Source: Anaeroplasma bactoclasticum (GTDB lineage: Bacteria > Bacillota_I > Bacilli_A > Acholeplasmatales > Anaeroplasmataceae). From it: a DNA stretch of 34,782 bases. The notes under the pieces are model-generated. The model was not told the origin of the DNA and made no database searches. It saw only the letters and a list, made by a program, of their open reading frames with translations. Within the stretch, counting starts at the first letter, position 1; each line of letters starts with the position of its first letter. Below, piece after piece: positions 1 through 7,733 of this stretch. Both the position numbers and the translations under genes were made by a program. The stretch covers positions 1 to 34,782 of the forward strand of contig NZ_QXEV01000018.1 in the NCBI RefSeq assembly GCF_003550015.1. The letters are read 5' to 3'.

Positions 1-247
1 AAAGCGTTCCTGTTGTCTTAGAAAAAAATTTATTGCAGTCTTTGCAGTAATATTTTTGCTTTCCTTTGTTAAAGCCATATTTAATGAAGGAAAGAGATCC
101 ACAATGCGGACAACAATCTGGATCATGATTAAAGTTTTCTTCATTCTTGGTGTCTTCAGTTACTCTATCCTTTACCAATTTATAAATATGTGCAGATATA
201 AAGTCTAGTTCTACGGGTGTTAATTTCTTTAAATCATCTAATGTCAT
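1..247 (-). CDS. Zinc-ribbon transposase, N-terminal part (cut by window edge)
   Basis: An open reading frame starts with ATG at 247 and runs off the left edge, giving 82 residues. After about 40 residues comes a zinc ribbon, CPHCG then YYCKDC, followed by KFFSKTTGTL. This Cys4 module ending in an F-S-x-x-T-G-T signature is typical of the N-terminus of IS1595/IS1-like transposases, where it helps bind the element ends. The catalytic domain would lie outside the window. A weak ribosome binding site (GTGAGG) lies about 9 bases before the ATG. The family is recognised only from the ribbon, so the exact IS group is uncertain. Confidence 0.72.
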   Translation of the reverse strand, partial: MTLDDLKKLTPVELDFISAHIYKLVKDRVTEDTKNEENFNHDPDCCPHCGSLSFIKYGFNKGKQKYYCKDCNKFFSKTTGTL

Positions 248-388
248 GGTTAAATACCTCACTTTGACTGAAGTATAAACTCTATTTTTACATTATTGAT
301 GTCTATTTACCAACTTTTTGTTTGAACTTAGCAAAATTATTTATAAAAAATGAACTTGTTTTCATATTGACATATTATTTTTTTGCAT

Positions 389-422
389 TTTTTCATGAAA
401 GATAACAACGTTTTTCATGAAA
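389..422. repeat. Two direct copies of TTTTTCATGAAA, 22 bp apart
   Basis: The 12-mer TTTTTCATGAAA occurs at 389-400 and 411-422. Each copy holds the perfect 10-bp palindrome TTTCATGAAA, and the centres are 22 bp (two helical turns) apart. The pair lies between the yolD-like gene and the transposase. A third copy of the palindrome sits before the ACT-domain gene at 14681-14690. The spacing suits a dimeric DNA-binding protein on one face of the helix, but no regulator is identified. The rest of 248-484 is AT-rich and shows no gene. Confidence 0.45.
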
Positions 423-484
423 ATGTATCGAATAAAATTCGGTTAAAAAATAGATATAAATTTTAGTTATAGTAAAGTTTATCT

Positions 485-796
485 TTATTCTATGATATTT
501 ACTTCTTTTATATCATCTAAGGATATTTTTAGCTTAACAATTTTAATGTATCTAGCACTCTCATTTACCTCAGATACCATTCCTGTATATTCTATATATT
601 CATCCTTTGAATAATATATAACCTTAACCATGGAACCCTTCTTTATTCTTTGGAAGGCTAAATTCAATTTATTATAATCATCTTCTGTCATTTCTTTTTT
701 AGGAACGACTATTTTTTCTTTTTCTTTTATGGCTTCTCTAAAGCCCTTTAAGGCATCAAAGGGCATAAAGATTTTCGCTCTTTTAAAATCACTCAC
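485..796 (-). CDS. YolD-like protein
   Basis: A small protein of 103 residues. The family usually sits beside Y-family polymerases of the UvrX/YqjW type in Bacillota and is thought to act with them. The near-N-terminal signature KRAKIFMPFDALKGFREAI matches the YolD motif (x-P-F-D-A-L-x-G-F-x-E-A). The C-terminal half looks like a small beta domain. I chose the GTG at 796: it follows a GGAGG site by 8 bases and gives the short N-terminus normal for the family. The ATG at 841 has a poorer site and would add 15 residues inside the polymerase gene. The GTG overlaps the end of the polymerase gene by 8 bases, so translation is probably coupled. Confidence 0.78.
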   Translation of the reverse strand: MSDFKRAKIFMPFDALKGFREAIKEKEKIVVPKKEMTEDDYNKLNLAFQRIKKGSMVKVIYYSKDEYIEYTGMVSEVNESARYIKIVKLKISLDDIKEVNIIE

Positions 797-2087
797 TATT
801 ATGTCCTCCAATTGTTTTATTTCTTTCTTTAGCGATGGCATAATCTTCTAAATCCTGAGCCTTCAAAATAGAATTTTTACCATATTTCTTTTTTAAATCT
901 ATGATAGTATGAGATAAGGCTTCTTCCTTTTTTAAATCATCTTCATCCATAAATAAATCATATGTTTTATAAGATTCATCCTTAATACCAAAGAATCCTA
1001 GACTTATACTTCTTATAATTTGATCCTTTTTCACATTCTTATCAAACATATCCATAAAATATGGATATAAAATTTTATAAGAATTTACATATTCATCAAG
1101 CTTAAAACTTGAATAATCTCCTCTTAAGGATTTATATGGATTATCCATATCCGCCCACTTTACATCTCTTTTTTCCCTATAGGATACTCCTATAGATATA
1201 CCACTTACAACAACACCTCTATCGACTAAATCTAAAATAGACATCTCTACAAGCTCACTAAATGCAAGCCTTGCCTTATCAAATTTATATCCTTCAGCAA
1301 GTATTTGTTGAGTAGATATGGAGTTTGATTCTGGTACATATGATTTAATTTCTTCTATTGTAGTAGGCTCTATACCATTCGCATGGTCTATTAAAATTTC
1401 AGCATTAACACCAAATTCTTTATAAAGAATATCCTTATTTAGCGTTGTAATTCCATATAGGTCATATACGCCATATTTTTCTAATCTTTTCGCTGTACCA
1501 TGACCAATTTGCCAGATATCAGTAATTGGCTTATGGTGCCAAATTCTTTTTTTGAATTCTTCTATATCTAAATACCCTAGGTGATCTTCCCTATGCTTCG
1601 CATCAATATCCATCGCAACCTTAGTTAAAAATAAATTTGTACCTATTCCTGCAGTTGCAGTAATACCTGTTGTATTATATATATCATCGATGATTTTTTT
1701 TGCTAAATCTGAAGCAGACATTTGATACATTTCTAAATAAGATGTTACATCCATAAAGCATTCATCAATGGAATATACATAAATATCTTCTTTCGATACA
1801 TATTTTAAATAAATGGCATAAATATTTGCCGAATAGGCAATATAAGTTTTCATTCTAGGCTTAGCCATAATATAAGAAATGTCTTTAGGTATTTCAAATA
1901 GGCGACATCTATTATGAATGCCTAATTCCTTCATTCTAGGTGAAATTGCTAAGCATATAGTTGTTGATTTTCTATCTGGGTCTGCAACAACTAGTTTTGT
2001 TGTAAAAGGATCTAAGCCTCTTTCAACGCATTCTACAGAGGCATAAAAAGTTTTTAAATCGATACATAAATAAGTTTTATCTTCCAT
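789..2087 (-). CDS. Y-family DNA polymerase (UvrX/UmuC/DinB-like)
   Basis: Translesion DNA polymerase of 432 residues, the usual length. The palm motifs are visible: CIDLKTFYASVE near residues 8-19, with the first catalytic aspartate and the FYASVE steric-gate region, and YSIDECFMDV near residues 104-113, with the catalytic D-E pair. A helix-hairpin-helix-like stretch (TDIWQIGHGTAKRLEKYGV) follows near residue 190, then the little-finger region. The ATG at 2087 has a GGAGG site 9 bases upstream. It heads an operon with the YolD-like gene, the standard pairing of UvrX/YqjW-type enzymes. Two tandem TATAAT boxes precede it. I see no Bacillus-type LexA box (CGAAC-N4-GTTCG), so SOS control cannot be claimed. 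Confidence 0.9.
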   Translation of the reverse strand: MEDKTYLCIDLKTFYASVECVERGLDPFTTKLVVADPDRKSTTICLAISPRMKELGIHNRCRLFEIPKDISYIMAKPRMKTYIAYSANIYAIYLKYVSKEDIYVYSIDECFMDVTSYLEMYQMSASDLAKKIIDDIYNTTGITATAGIGTNLFLTKVAMDIDAKHREDHLGYLDIEEFKKRIWHHKPITDIWQIGHGTAKRLEKYGVYDLYGITTLNKDILYKEFGVNAEILIDHANGIEPTTIEEIKSYVPESNSISTQQILAEGYKFDKARLAFSELVEMSILDLVDRGVVVSGISIGVSYREKRDVKWADMDNPYKSLRGDYSSFKLDEYVNSYKILYPYFMDMFDKNVKKDQIIRSISLGFFGIKDESYKTYDLFMDEDDLKKEEALSHTIIDLKKKYGKNSILKAQDLEDYAIAKERNKTIGGHNSE

Positions 2088-2191
2088 TTTTTTATACCTC
2101 CATTATAGTAATTATAGCATTTTAACCATTTATATATACACAAAAATAAAAAGTGGTATATAATAAGTAAGAAGATTAGGAGGAATAGCTT
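2088..2191. promoter_or_regulatory. Divergent promoter region, polymerase operon and small + strand gene
   Basis: On the minus strand two TATAAT boxes lie in tandem (2111-2116 and 2102-2107) within a repeated CTATAAT, upstream of the polymerase GGAGG. On the plus strand a TATAAT lies at 2159-2164, 28 bases before the start of the 99-residue gene. None has a clear -35 at 17 bp, so the -10 assignments rest on sequence and position only. Confidence 0.45.
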
Positions 2192-2491
2192 ATGAAAATT
2201 GTAAAAAAGCTTGTTGAAGTTGAGGTTGAAGTATTAGAATATACAGATATCGCAGCAAAAATTATTGGCCTTAGAGCTGGGGACTTTACTATATTTAAGT
2301 CTAAGGATTTTGAAAATAATGATCTAGAAGGAGACATGCTAAAGGCATTTTCAAGCTTAGGTATTGAAGAAGCGGATTCCTTAAGTAATGAAATCATTTT
2401 ATATAAGCATCCAAGACATAAATCCTTAACTTATACAGCACAATGGAATAAGGATAAAACAGAATTAACAATCACAAGAATTCAGTTATAA
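2192..2491 (+). CDS. Hypothetical small protein, 99 aa
   Basis: I do not recognise this protein. It starts with ATG after a near-perfect AGGAGG site with 9-base spacing and ends directly at a strong terminator, so it is very likely expressed. It has no signal peptide or membrane segment. The N-terminus alternates Val and Glu (KLVEVEVEVLEY), as in an exposed beta strand, and the middle is acidic with short helices. It is one of only three plus-strand genes in the window, divergent from the polymerase operon and convergent with the ECF S component. Confidence 0.75.
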   Translation: MKIVKKLVEVEVEVLEYTDIAAKIIGLRAGDFTIFKSKDFENNDLEGDMLKAFSSLGIEEADSLSNEIILYKHPRHKSLTYTAQWNKDKTELTITRIQL

Positions 2492-2520
2492 GAAAGAGGC
2501 CTATCGCTAGGCCTCTTTCT
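2491..2520. terminator. Bidirectional intrinsic terminator
   Basis: A 13-bp perfect stem (AGAAAGAGGCCTA / TAGGCCTCTTTCT) with loop TCGC, followed by a T-rich run on the plus strand and, read from the other side, A/T-rich sequence on the minus strand. It closes the small plus-strand gene and overlaps the last codons of the convergent ECF S gene, whose TAG stop lies at the loop (2507-2509). Confidence 0.85.
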
Positions 2521-3412
2521 TTTCTAATTCATTAATATCTTCTTTTACTTCTTCATTATTATCTTCTATTTCTTTTAATTCTGGATGAATAATATATTTA
2601 TCGAATCCAGCATAATGAAGTGCTAAATATACTGGTAGGTAAATAATAGTAACAAATAATATAGTTACAACACCAGTAATTAAATTGGATGGAAGCTTTG
2701 TAATAGAATCTACAAGTGCTGCCTCACTTGAGGATAAGGCAATACCCTTAAATAACCATCTTAAGAAGAATTCACCTAAGGTATTTACAATTACTGAAAT
2801 TGCAGTAACTGTAGATACAGCTAAGTATACTCTTTCTCTTTCCTTATTCTTCTTAACTAAAATAGCCAAAAAGAATACTAATCCTGCTAAAATAAGAAAG
2901 AATACTCCTAAGAATATTGGAACTAAAATAGATAAGGATGCCACCTTTTCAACTCCGAATAAGGAAACTGTAATACCTTTTGTAAATGGAACTACTTCTC
3001 CTTTAGATACATATTCAGGGCTTACTATATATAAGATTAAAGAACCAACAAATCCTATAAAGAATACGCCTGTTAAAGAATATAATGTTATTCTTGTAGC
3101 CTTATCCTTCTTAATTAGGATTTTAAATAATAATCCAACTACAAATCCTAATAAGAATTTAACAATAAATGTTCTTAAGAATGTATCCCAAGAATATCCA
3201 CTTGCGATATCATTTAATCCCATACCTAAGGAACCAGATACTCCACCTACAATAGGTCCAAGTAATAATCCTGCAAGTACACAAGCAAAATTACCTAAAT
3301 GTACCTTAGCTCCTGTTGGAAGTGGCACATTAACAAATGTTAATCCAAATACTACTGCGGAAAATATTGCAGTAAGTGTAATTTTAAGTAATAAATCTTT
3401 TCTCTTTGTCAT
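2507..3412 (-). CDS. ECF transporter S component (substrate unknown)
   Basis: Integral membrane substrate-binding subunit of an energy-coupling-factor importer, 301 residues. About six hydrophobic segments are visible. The N-terminal half carries the S-component core (LTAIFSAVVFGLTF, then VHLGNFACVLAGLLLGPIVG and GSLGMGLNDIAS), which resembles the COG4720/HmpT-like group. The C-terminal 40 residues are acidic and cytoplasmic (EDNNEEVKEDINELEKKEA). I start it at the ATG at 3412 because a GGAG site lies 9 bases upstream; the ATGs at 3427 and 3421 lack suitable sites. The shared EcfA/T module is not in the window. The leader is only about 17 bases, so there is no riboswitch to indicate the vitamin. 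Confidence 0.8.
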   Translation of the reverse strand: MTKRKDLLLKITLTAIFSAVVFGLTFVNVPLPTGAKVHLGNFACVLAGLLLGPIVGGVSGSLGMGLNDIASGYSWDTFLRTFIVKFLLGFVVGLLFKILIKKDKATRITLYSLTGVFFIGFVGSLILYIVSPEYVSKGEVVPFTKGITVSLFGVEKVASLSILVPIFLGVFFLILAGLVFFLAILVKKNKERERVYLAVSTVTAISVIVNTLGEFFLRWLFKGIALSSSEAALVDSITKLPSNLITGVVTILFVTIIYLPVYLALHYAGFDKYIIHPELKEIEDNNEEVKEDINELEKKEA

Positions 3413-3435
3413 AATAATCATCTCCATTACCTAAT

Positions 3436-3499
3436 ATTATATCGATTACTGATACCTTTTAAATAACCAATTTTATTATTTTTTATGGTACCAGATAAT
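3436..3499 (-). promoter_or_regulatory. Promoter region of the ECF S gene with inverted-repeat arms
   Basis: A TATAAT -10 box lies at 3436-3441 (minus strand), about 17 bases before the ribosome binding site region. No good -35 is present. Two related arms in opposite orientation, ATTACTGATACC at 3446-3457 and GGTACCAGATAAT at 3487-3499, flank the -35 region and could form an operator. The arms match imperfectly (one substitution, one inserted base). Confidence 0.4.
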
Positions 3500-3509
3500 A
3501 TAAAAAATA

Positions 3510-3528
3510 GCGAGTCAAATTGACTCGC
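3510..3528 (-). terminator. Intrinsic terminator of jetABC-sepF
   Basis: On the minus strand GCGAGTCAATTTGACTCGC forms an 8-bp stem with a tight loop, followed by TATTTTTTAT. It begins 8 bases after the sepF stop codon. Confidence 0.85.
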
Positions 3529-3535
3529 ATATCTT

Positions 3536-3892
3536 TTAGTTTTCTTTTGGTAAGCCATCTACAAATTCTTTTAAAGAGCCATCAAGGAATTCTTCCTTTC
3601 TAGCATATAAGAATGTAGATTCATTAATTCTTACAGCTCTTCCATCAAGTGCCGCTGCAGCGCCTTGGAAGAATGCCATATATTTATCTGCTTGTTGTAA
3701 ATTCATACCATCGAAATTTAAAACTAGAGGACTTCCATTTTTTAAAGAATCTAATAGTTCCTTTGCGTGAGTATCATCATAAGTCATTCGCTCCATAATG
3801 ATTCTATCGGAAGCTTTACCAAAGTTATTTTCATTTAGATCTAAATCCATATCCTCATATGGATCTTTTTTCTTTTTAAAGAATAAACCCAT
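3536..3892 (-). CDS. sepF: SepF-like cell division protein
   Basis: SepF anchors FtsZ filaments to the membrane and shapes the septum in Gram-positive bacteria. This copy has 118 residues against about 150 in Bacillus, with a shorter linker. The N-terminus MGLFFKKKKDPYEDMD fits the short membrane-binding helix. Residues 30-108 form the SepF core: IMERMTYDDTHAKELLDSLK, then LVLNFDGMNLQQADKYMAFF, AAAALDGRAVRINESTFLYA. The gene is fourth and last in the jet operon. Its ATG overlaps the jetC TAA by one base (TAATG), so translation is probably coupled. SepF is normally encoded with the ylm genes near ftsZ; a place behind an SMC-like gene is unusual. Family assignment is firm; a functional tie to JetC is inference. 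Confidence 0.85.
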   Translation of the reverse strand: MGLFFKKKKDPYEDMDLDLNENNFGKASDRIIMERMTYDDTHAKELLDSLKNGSPLVLNFDGMNLQQADKYMAFFQGAAAALDGRAVRINESTFLYARKEEFLDGSLKEFVDGLPKEN

Positions 3893-6800
3893 TAGCGTAA
3901 TGCACCTTCCTTATTTGTCATTGGTAAAACCTTAGCCTTAGTACCCTGACGTACCATGATTAATGTAGTATCTGCATAATCCTGTAAGATATCCATTCTC
4001 TGTGGAGGGCAGGCAATAATTACCTGTAGTGGCATAGAGTTAATGAAGCTCATCATGGCTCTCATACGGTTACCATCCATCTTATCGAATACCTCGTCAA
4101 ACATTACAACACCAATAGGATCTCCACCAGAGAAGCCTGTCTTTGTATAAACTCGTACGAAGGACGCAATAATTGCTACATAGAATGGAACCTGAGTCTC
4201 ACCACCGGACTTTTCCTTGAATACCTTAGAATATGTCATGGAATCACCATCTTGGTTAATGATTCTGATATCATAATCCATGTATGTACGGTAATCGGTA
4301 AACTTATTCATAGCACCATTAGAGTTAATTTCATCTTGGGATAGGGATTCGAATAATTCACGAATCTGTTCATCATATTTATTTTGGAAATCATATGTGA
4401 ATAGACCTTGATTTAAATCAACTAAATCGGAAGTAACCATATCATAGAACTGAGCATATTCACTAGATCTTGGGAAGATGAATTCATAAGAATCATTACC
4501 AAATCTAATGTTCTTTAATGTCTCATTAATCTTACCAATTTCTTGTTCTGCAGTTAAGATATTATTTCTTAATTTAGCAATGAAGTCTTCCTTAAATACA
4601 ACTTCGGCAGATTCTCTTGCAGAACGAACCTTAGTTTCATAAGTGATTAATTCACTCTTTTCAAGCTTATTTAATTCTGCCATAAACTTATCTACTTCAG
4701 CTAAACCAATAGTTAAAGTGGAATTATACTTATTAACATAATTAAACTGCTTTGCAACTAAGTTATCTACTAATGTAGAATAAGAGCCTTCCTCAGTTTC
4801 ATATTTTTCTTTATATAAAGCTAAAGCCTGCTTGAAGGATTGACCTTGAACGATGGTTTCATATTCTGCCTTAGCACGAGATTCAAATGTTACATTATCT
4901 CCAGCTAAAGTCTTAAGCTCACCTGTTAATTTTTCAAGTTCAGCATTCTTTTGGTTTACTGTTTCAAGTAATGCATTGATTCTTGTACCAATAGAACCAA
5001 TTTCCATAGAATAATCCATTTTCTTCTTTTCGATATTCTTAATGGATTGCTGTACCTTTTCATAATCATCCTGAAGCTCAGATGGAGTAGCATTCTTGCT
5101 TCTCTTTGCCTGACGAGTTAAATCCTCTAAGGCAGCCTGTTCCTTTACAAGCTCTAAAGCCTTATCTAAGTCCTCTAACAATGGACGAATATCAATTTGG
5201 CTTAATAATTCAATTTCCTTAGAAACTCTTTCTACCTCAGAATTAACCTCAGTATATTTTGCCTTAGCCTCTTCAGCCTTTTCAGCCCAAATGGAGGATG
5301 CCTTTGCAGCTGCATTCTTACCCATAAATGGCTTATCTACATTTGGATTTAAGTCTGTAACTGTATATCCAGAATATAATAAGTGATCATTTGTAATAGA
5401 TGTAGAATACTTTTCAAGCTCCATAGGGTCATCGCACATGATAACACTACCACATGTATAATTGATATAAGCTCTTGCATCCTGGTTATCGGATTCAATA
5501 ATAGATGCTAGGGAGTTCTTTTCAAATGTTTTGAACTTTTGAATCTGCTTTGTATTAACTAAACCGATACCATATAAATGATATTTGTTTTTAATTCTAG
5601 AATAAATTTGTAATGCCTGGTCATAATATCTAGGCTCTACAATCATCATGAATCTACGATTACGCAAGAAGATTTCTACTGTATCTGCCCACTTTGGATC
5701 TGTAATTTCACAAAGCTCTGCAAAGATATGTACATTGATATCATAATTATAGATTCTCTTTAATCCTTCTTGAATTTCTTGTCTAATTTGAACAAGCTGA
5801 GGATTATAATTCATCTTATTCTGCTTTAAATCTCTTAAAGCAACAGAAATCTGATTGATTTCTTGAATAATTTGTTCTAATTGACCATCTAAGCTACCAA
5901 GTCTTTGGTTCTTCTTAGAAATTAAAGCCTGCATACGAGAATTTAAATCACGAAGTCTAAGCTTAGTATCTTCTACTGCATTCATATTAATTAAAGATAA
6001 ATTAATACCAGCAGCTTCTGTATAAAGCTTTTCATCAGAAAGCTTTCTTAAGGCATTTACAATATCTTTGAAGTTAGCACTTCTTTTTAAGAAGCCCTGC
6101 TTATTTGCTTCTAAGGATGCAATATTTGCCTGAGTCTTTAAGATTTCTCTATTTGTATACTCTTCAGCTTTAAATGTATCATCCGATGCAAGTAGGTTAT
6201 AAAGCTCTCTTGCACGATCCTGTAATGCAATATTTTCTTGATCTAAATCCTGTAATTCCTTTGTCTTACGGATTCTTAATTGCTCTTCCTTATCGATTAA
6301 TCTTTTTGCATCATTGATATCATTTCTTACAGCTTCAACATCAAATAAATGCATTAAGTATTCAATATAAGCCTTATTCTCTTGAATCTTTAAGATTTCC
6401 TGATATACAAAATCAATTTCATGTAAATCAGCAATCTTACCCTGGATAAGCTTTAAAGTGATTTCAAGCTCCTTATAAGCACGAATAGATTCTTGAATTG
6501 CAGTAACATCAATTTCCTTTTCTTCTAGGATATTCTGATAAATGAATTCCTTAACATCGGCAATTGGCTTAAATGCTAAAGCCTTAGGAATTAATCTATA
6601 GAAATCCTCATTGATGGAACCAAAGGCATTTCTAAATCCTCTTTTTGCTTCCTTCTTTGTTAAATAATATTCAAATAATGGATTATGCTTACGGAATTCT
6701 ACTGTACCATAAATGCTCTTTTCTTCACTAATGAACATAGAGTCATTAATTGGTTCATCACTTCTATAAAAAATTGTCTTAACTGGAGTTAAATCACCGA

Positions 6801-7137
6801 ATGCATCAATAACTGCACCAACAGTAAAATCTAGACCAGTCTTTTCATCATGGAACTGAAGTGCGATATGACCTGAAATGTCACCATTTCTTAGGTATTC
6901 TCTATCATCCATACCAAGCTTACATTTTACATAACCTCTTAAATCTCTTTTACCCTTTTCATTTGCGGCAAGGTTGAATGCTGTATCACCAGCTGTAAGT
7001 ACATAAGTAATGGCATCCATGATAGTAGACTTACCAGAGGCATTTGGACCTGTAAGTAATGTATTACCATTTAATTCAATTGTTTCATTGGCAAGATAAT
7101 GCCAGTTGATTAATCTAACCTTTACAAGCTTCTTCAT
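3892..7137 (-). CDS. jetC: JetC/MksB-like SMC-family ATPase
   Basis: SMC-like DNA-loop-extruding ATPase of 1081 residues, the JetC subunit of Wadjet (related to MksB and MukB). The head opens with KLVKVRLINWHYL and a Walker A GPNASGKST near residues 30-38. Long charged coiled-coil arms follow, broken by a globular middle region (about 470-600). The C-terminal head carries the ABC signature KSGGETQVPFY near 976 and Walker B GVVMFDEVFDKMD near 1009. I start at the ATG at 7137 (MKKLVKV), 9 bases after GAGGAGG; the upstream start at 7161 lies within jetB and adds 8 residues. The start lies one base past the jetB stop. SbcC is excluded by the DUF4194 and JetA neighbours. Confidence 0.88.
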   Translation of the reverse strand: MKKLVKVRLINWHYLANETIELNGNTLLTGPNASGKSTIMDAITYVLTAGDTAFNLAANEKGKRDLRGYVKCKLGMDDREYLRNGDISGHIALQFHDEKTGLDFTVGAVIDAFGDLTPVKTIFYRSDEPINDSMFISEEKSIYGTVEFRKHNPLFEYYLTKKEAKRGFRNAFGSINEDFYRLIPKALAFKPIADVKEFIYQNILEEKEIDVTAIQESIRAYKELEITLKLIQGKIADLHEIDFVYQEILKIQENKAYIEYLMHLFDVEAVRNDINDAKRLIDKEEQLRIRKTKELQDLDQENIALQDRARELYNLLASDDTFKAEEYTNREILKTQANIASLEANKQGFLKRSANFKDIVNALRKLSDEKLYTEAAGINLSLINMNAVEDTKLRLRDLNSRMQALISKKNQRLGSLDGQLEQIIQEINQISVALRDLKQNKMNYNPQLVQIRQEIQEGLKRIYNYDINVHIFAELCEITDPKWADTVEIFLRNRRFMMIVEPRYYDQALQIYSRIKNKYHLYGIGLVNTKQIQKFKTFEKNSLASIIESDNQDARAYINYTCGSVIMCDDPMELEKYSTSITNDHLLYSGYTVTDLNPNVDKPFMGKNAAAKASSIWAEKAEEAKAKYTEVNSEVERVSKEIELLSQIDIRPLLEDLDKALELVKEQAALEDLTRQAKRSKNATPSELQDDYEKVQQSIKNIEKKKMDYSMEIGSIGTRINALLETVNQKNAELEKLTGELKTLAGDNVTFESRAKAEYETIVQGQSFKQALALYKEKYETEEGSYSTLVDNLVAKQFNYVNKYNSTLTIGLAEVDKFMAELNKLEKSELITYETKVRSARESAEVVFKEDFIAKLRNNILTAEQEIGKINETLKNIRFGNDSYEFIFPRSSEYAQFYDMVTSDLVDLNQGLFTYDFQNKYDEQIRELFESLSQDEINSNGAMNKFTDYRTYMDYDIRIINQDGDSMTYSKVFKEKSGGETQVPFYVAIIASFVRVYTKTGFSGGDPIGVVMFDEVFDKMDGNRMRAMMSFINSMPLQVIIACPPQRMDILQDYADTTLIMVRQGTKAKVLPMTNKEGALR

Positions 7138-7138
7138 C

Positions 7139-7723
7139 TTACTTTGCCTCCTCGCTAGCATTAATCTTATTGATTGTATTAAATACCTCTGTTACATCCT
7201 CTGTCTTAATAGCCATTAAGATTGTAGGAAGAATAACTAACTTACAAGAGGATGTTGTAACATCTCCTGTAATCTCAATAAGGTTATAACGTCTAAGTAG
7301 ACGTAAGGAGGAAACTAAATCCGTTTTATTTAGCTTCTTCTTAATTTCTAAATAATCATATTTTTCATGAATGTCAGAAACTGCACAAACGATATTTTCA
7401 TTTAAGGAAGTATCCTTCATCTTTTCATGATATAAAAGTCTTAAAATTAATAGAACTAATGTTTCATCTCTTCTAAGCTTTAATGTGTTTGTAGCACTTG
7501 CACCAGATAGCATTACAGAGCCTGTAGGCATATCTAATGTAATTTCGTAACCTAAAATTTGGAAGAATTCATCAAATACTTCTTTATAGCTCATTAAGAA
7601 GTAATATGCTTCCTTATTATCCTTTTTATCTCTTGACAAGAATGTACATGCCAAAAGCTTATTCGCAGTATCTTTAAATTGACCTTGCTGCGTAACGGTC
7701 ATCTTTTCTAATGCGTCTAACAT
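7139..7723 (-). CDS. jetB: JetB-like DUF4194 protein (MukE/MksE-type subunit)
   Basis: A 194-residue protein of the DUF4194 type, which in Wadjet is JetB, the equivalent of the MukE/MksE kite subunits that bridge the kleisin and the ATPase heads. It looks like tandem winged helices: helical N-terminus, then LRRDETLVLLILRLLYHEK, a second block EIKKKLNKTDLVSSLRLLRRYNLIEITG near residues 125-155, and a beta-rich end. Its ATG follows an AGGAG site that overlaps the jetA TAG stop, with 10 bases between the genes, and its stop abuts the jetC start. The three jet genes are one tightly packed unit. Confidence 0.82.
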   Translation of the reverse strand: MLDALEKMTVTQQGQFKDTANKLLACTFLSRDKKDNKEAYYFLMSYKEVFDEFFQILGYEITLDMPTGSVMLSGASATNTLKLRRDETLVLLILRLLYHEKMKDTSLNENIVCAVSDIHEKYDYLEIKKKLNKTDLVSSLRLLRRYNLIEITGDVTTSSCKLVILPTILMAIKTEDVTEVFNTINKINASEEAK

Positions 7724-7733
7724 ACTTTCTCTC

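Noticed and set aside
2088-2191. LexA/DinR box before the Y-family polymerase
   Set aside because: No CGAAC-N4-GTTCG-like sequence is present, only tandem TATAAT boxes.
2685-3434. 249-residue plus-strand frame opposite the ECF S gene
   Set aside because: Low-complexity Asn/Thr/Lys-rich antisense shadow of a clear membrane protein with its own ribosome binding site.
3892-7137. SbcC/RecN identity for the SMC-like ATPase
   Set aside because: No SbcD partner; the DUF4194 and JetA-like neighbours and the operon order fit JetC/MksB instead.
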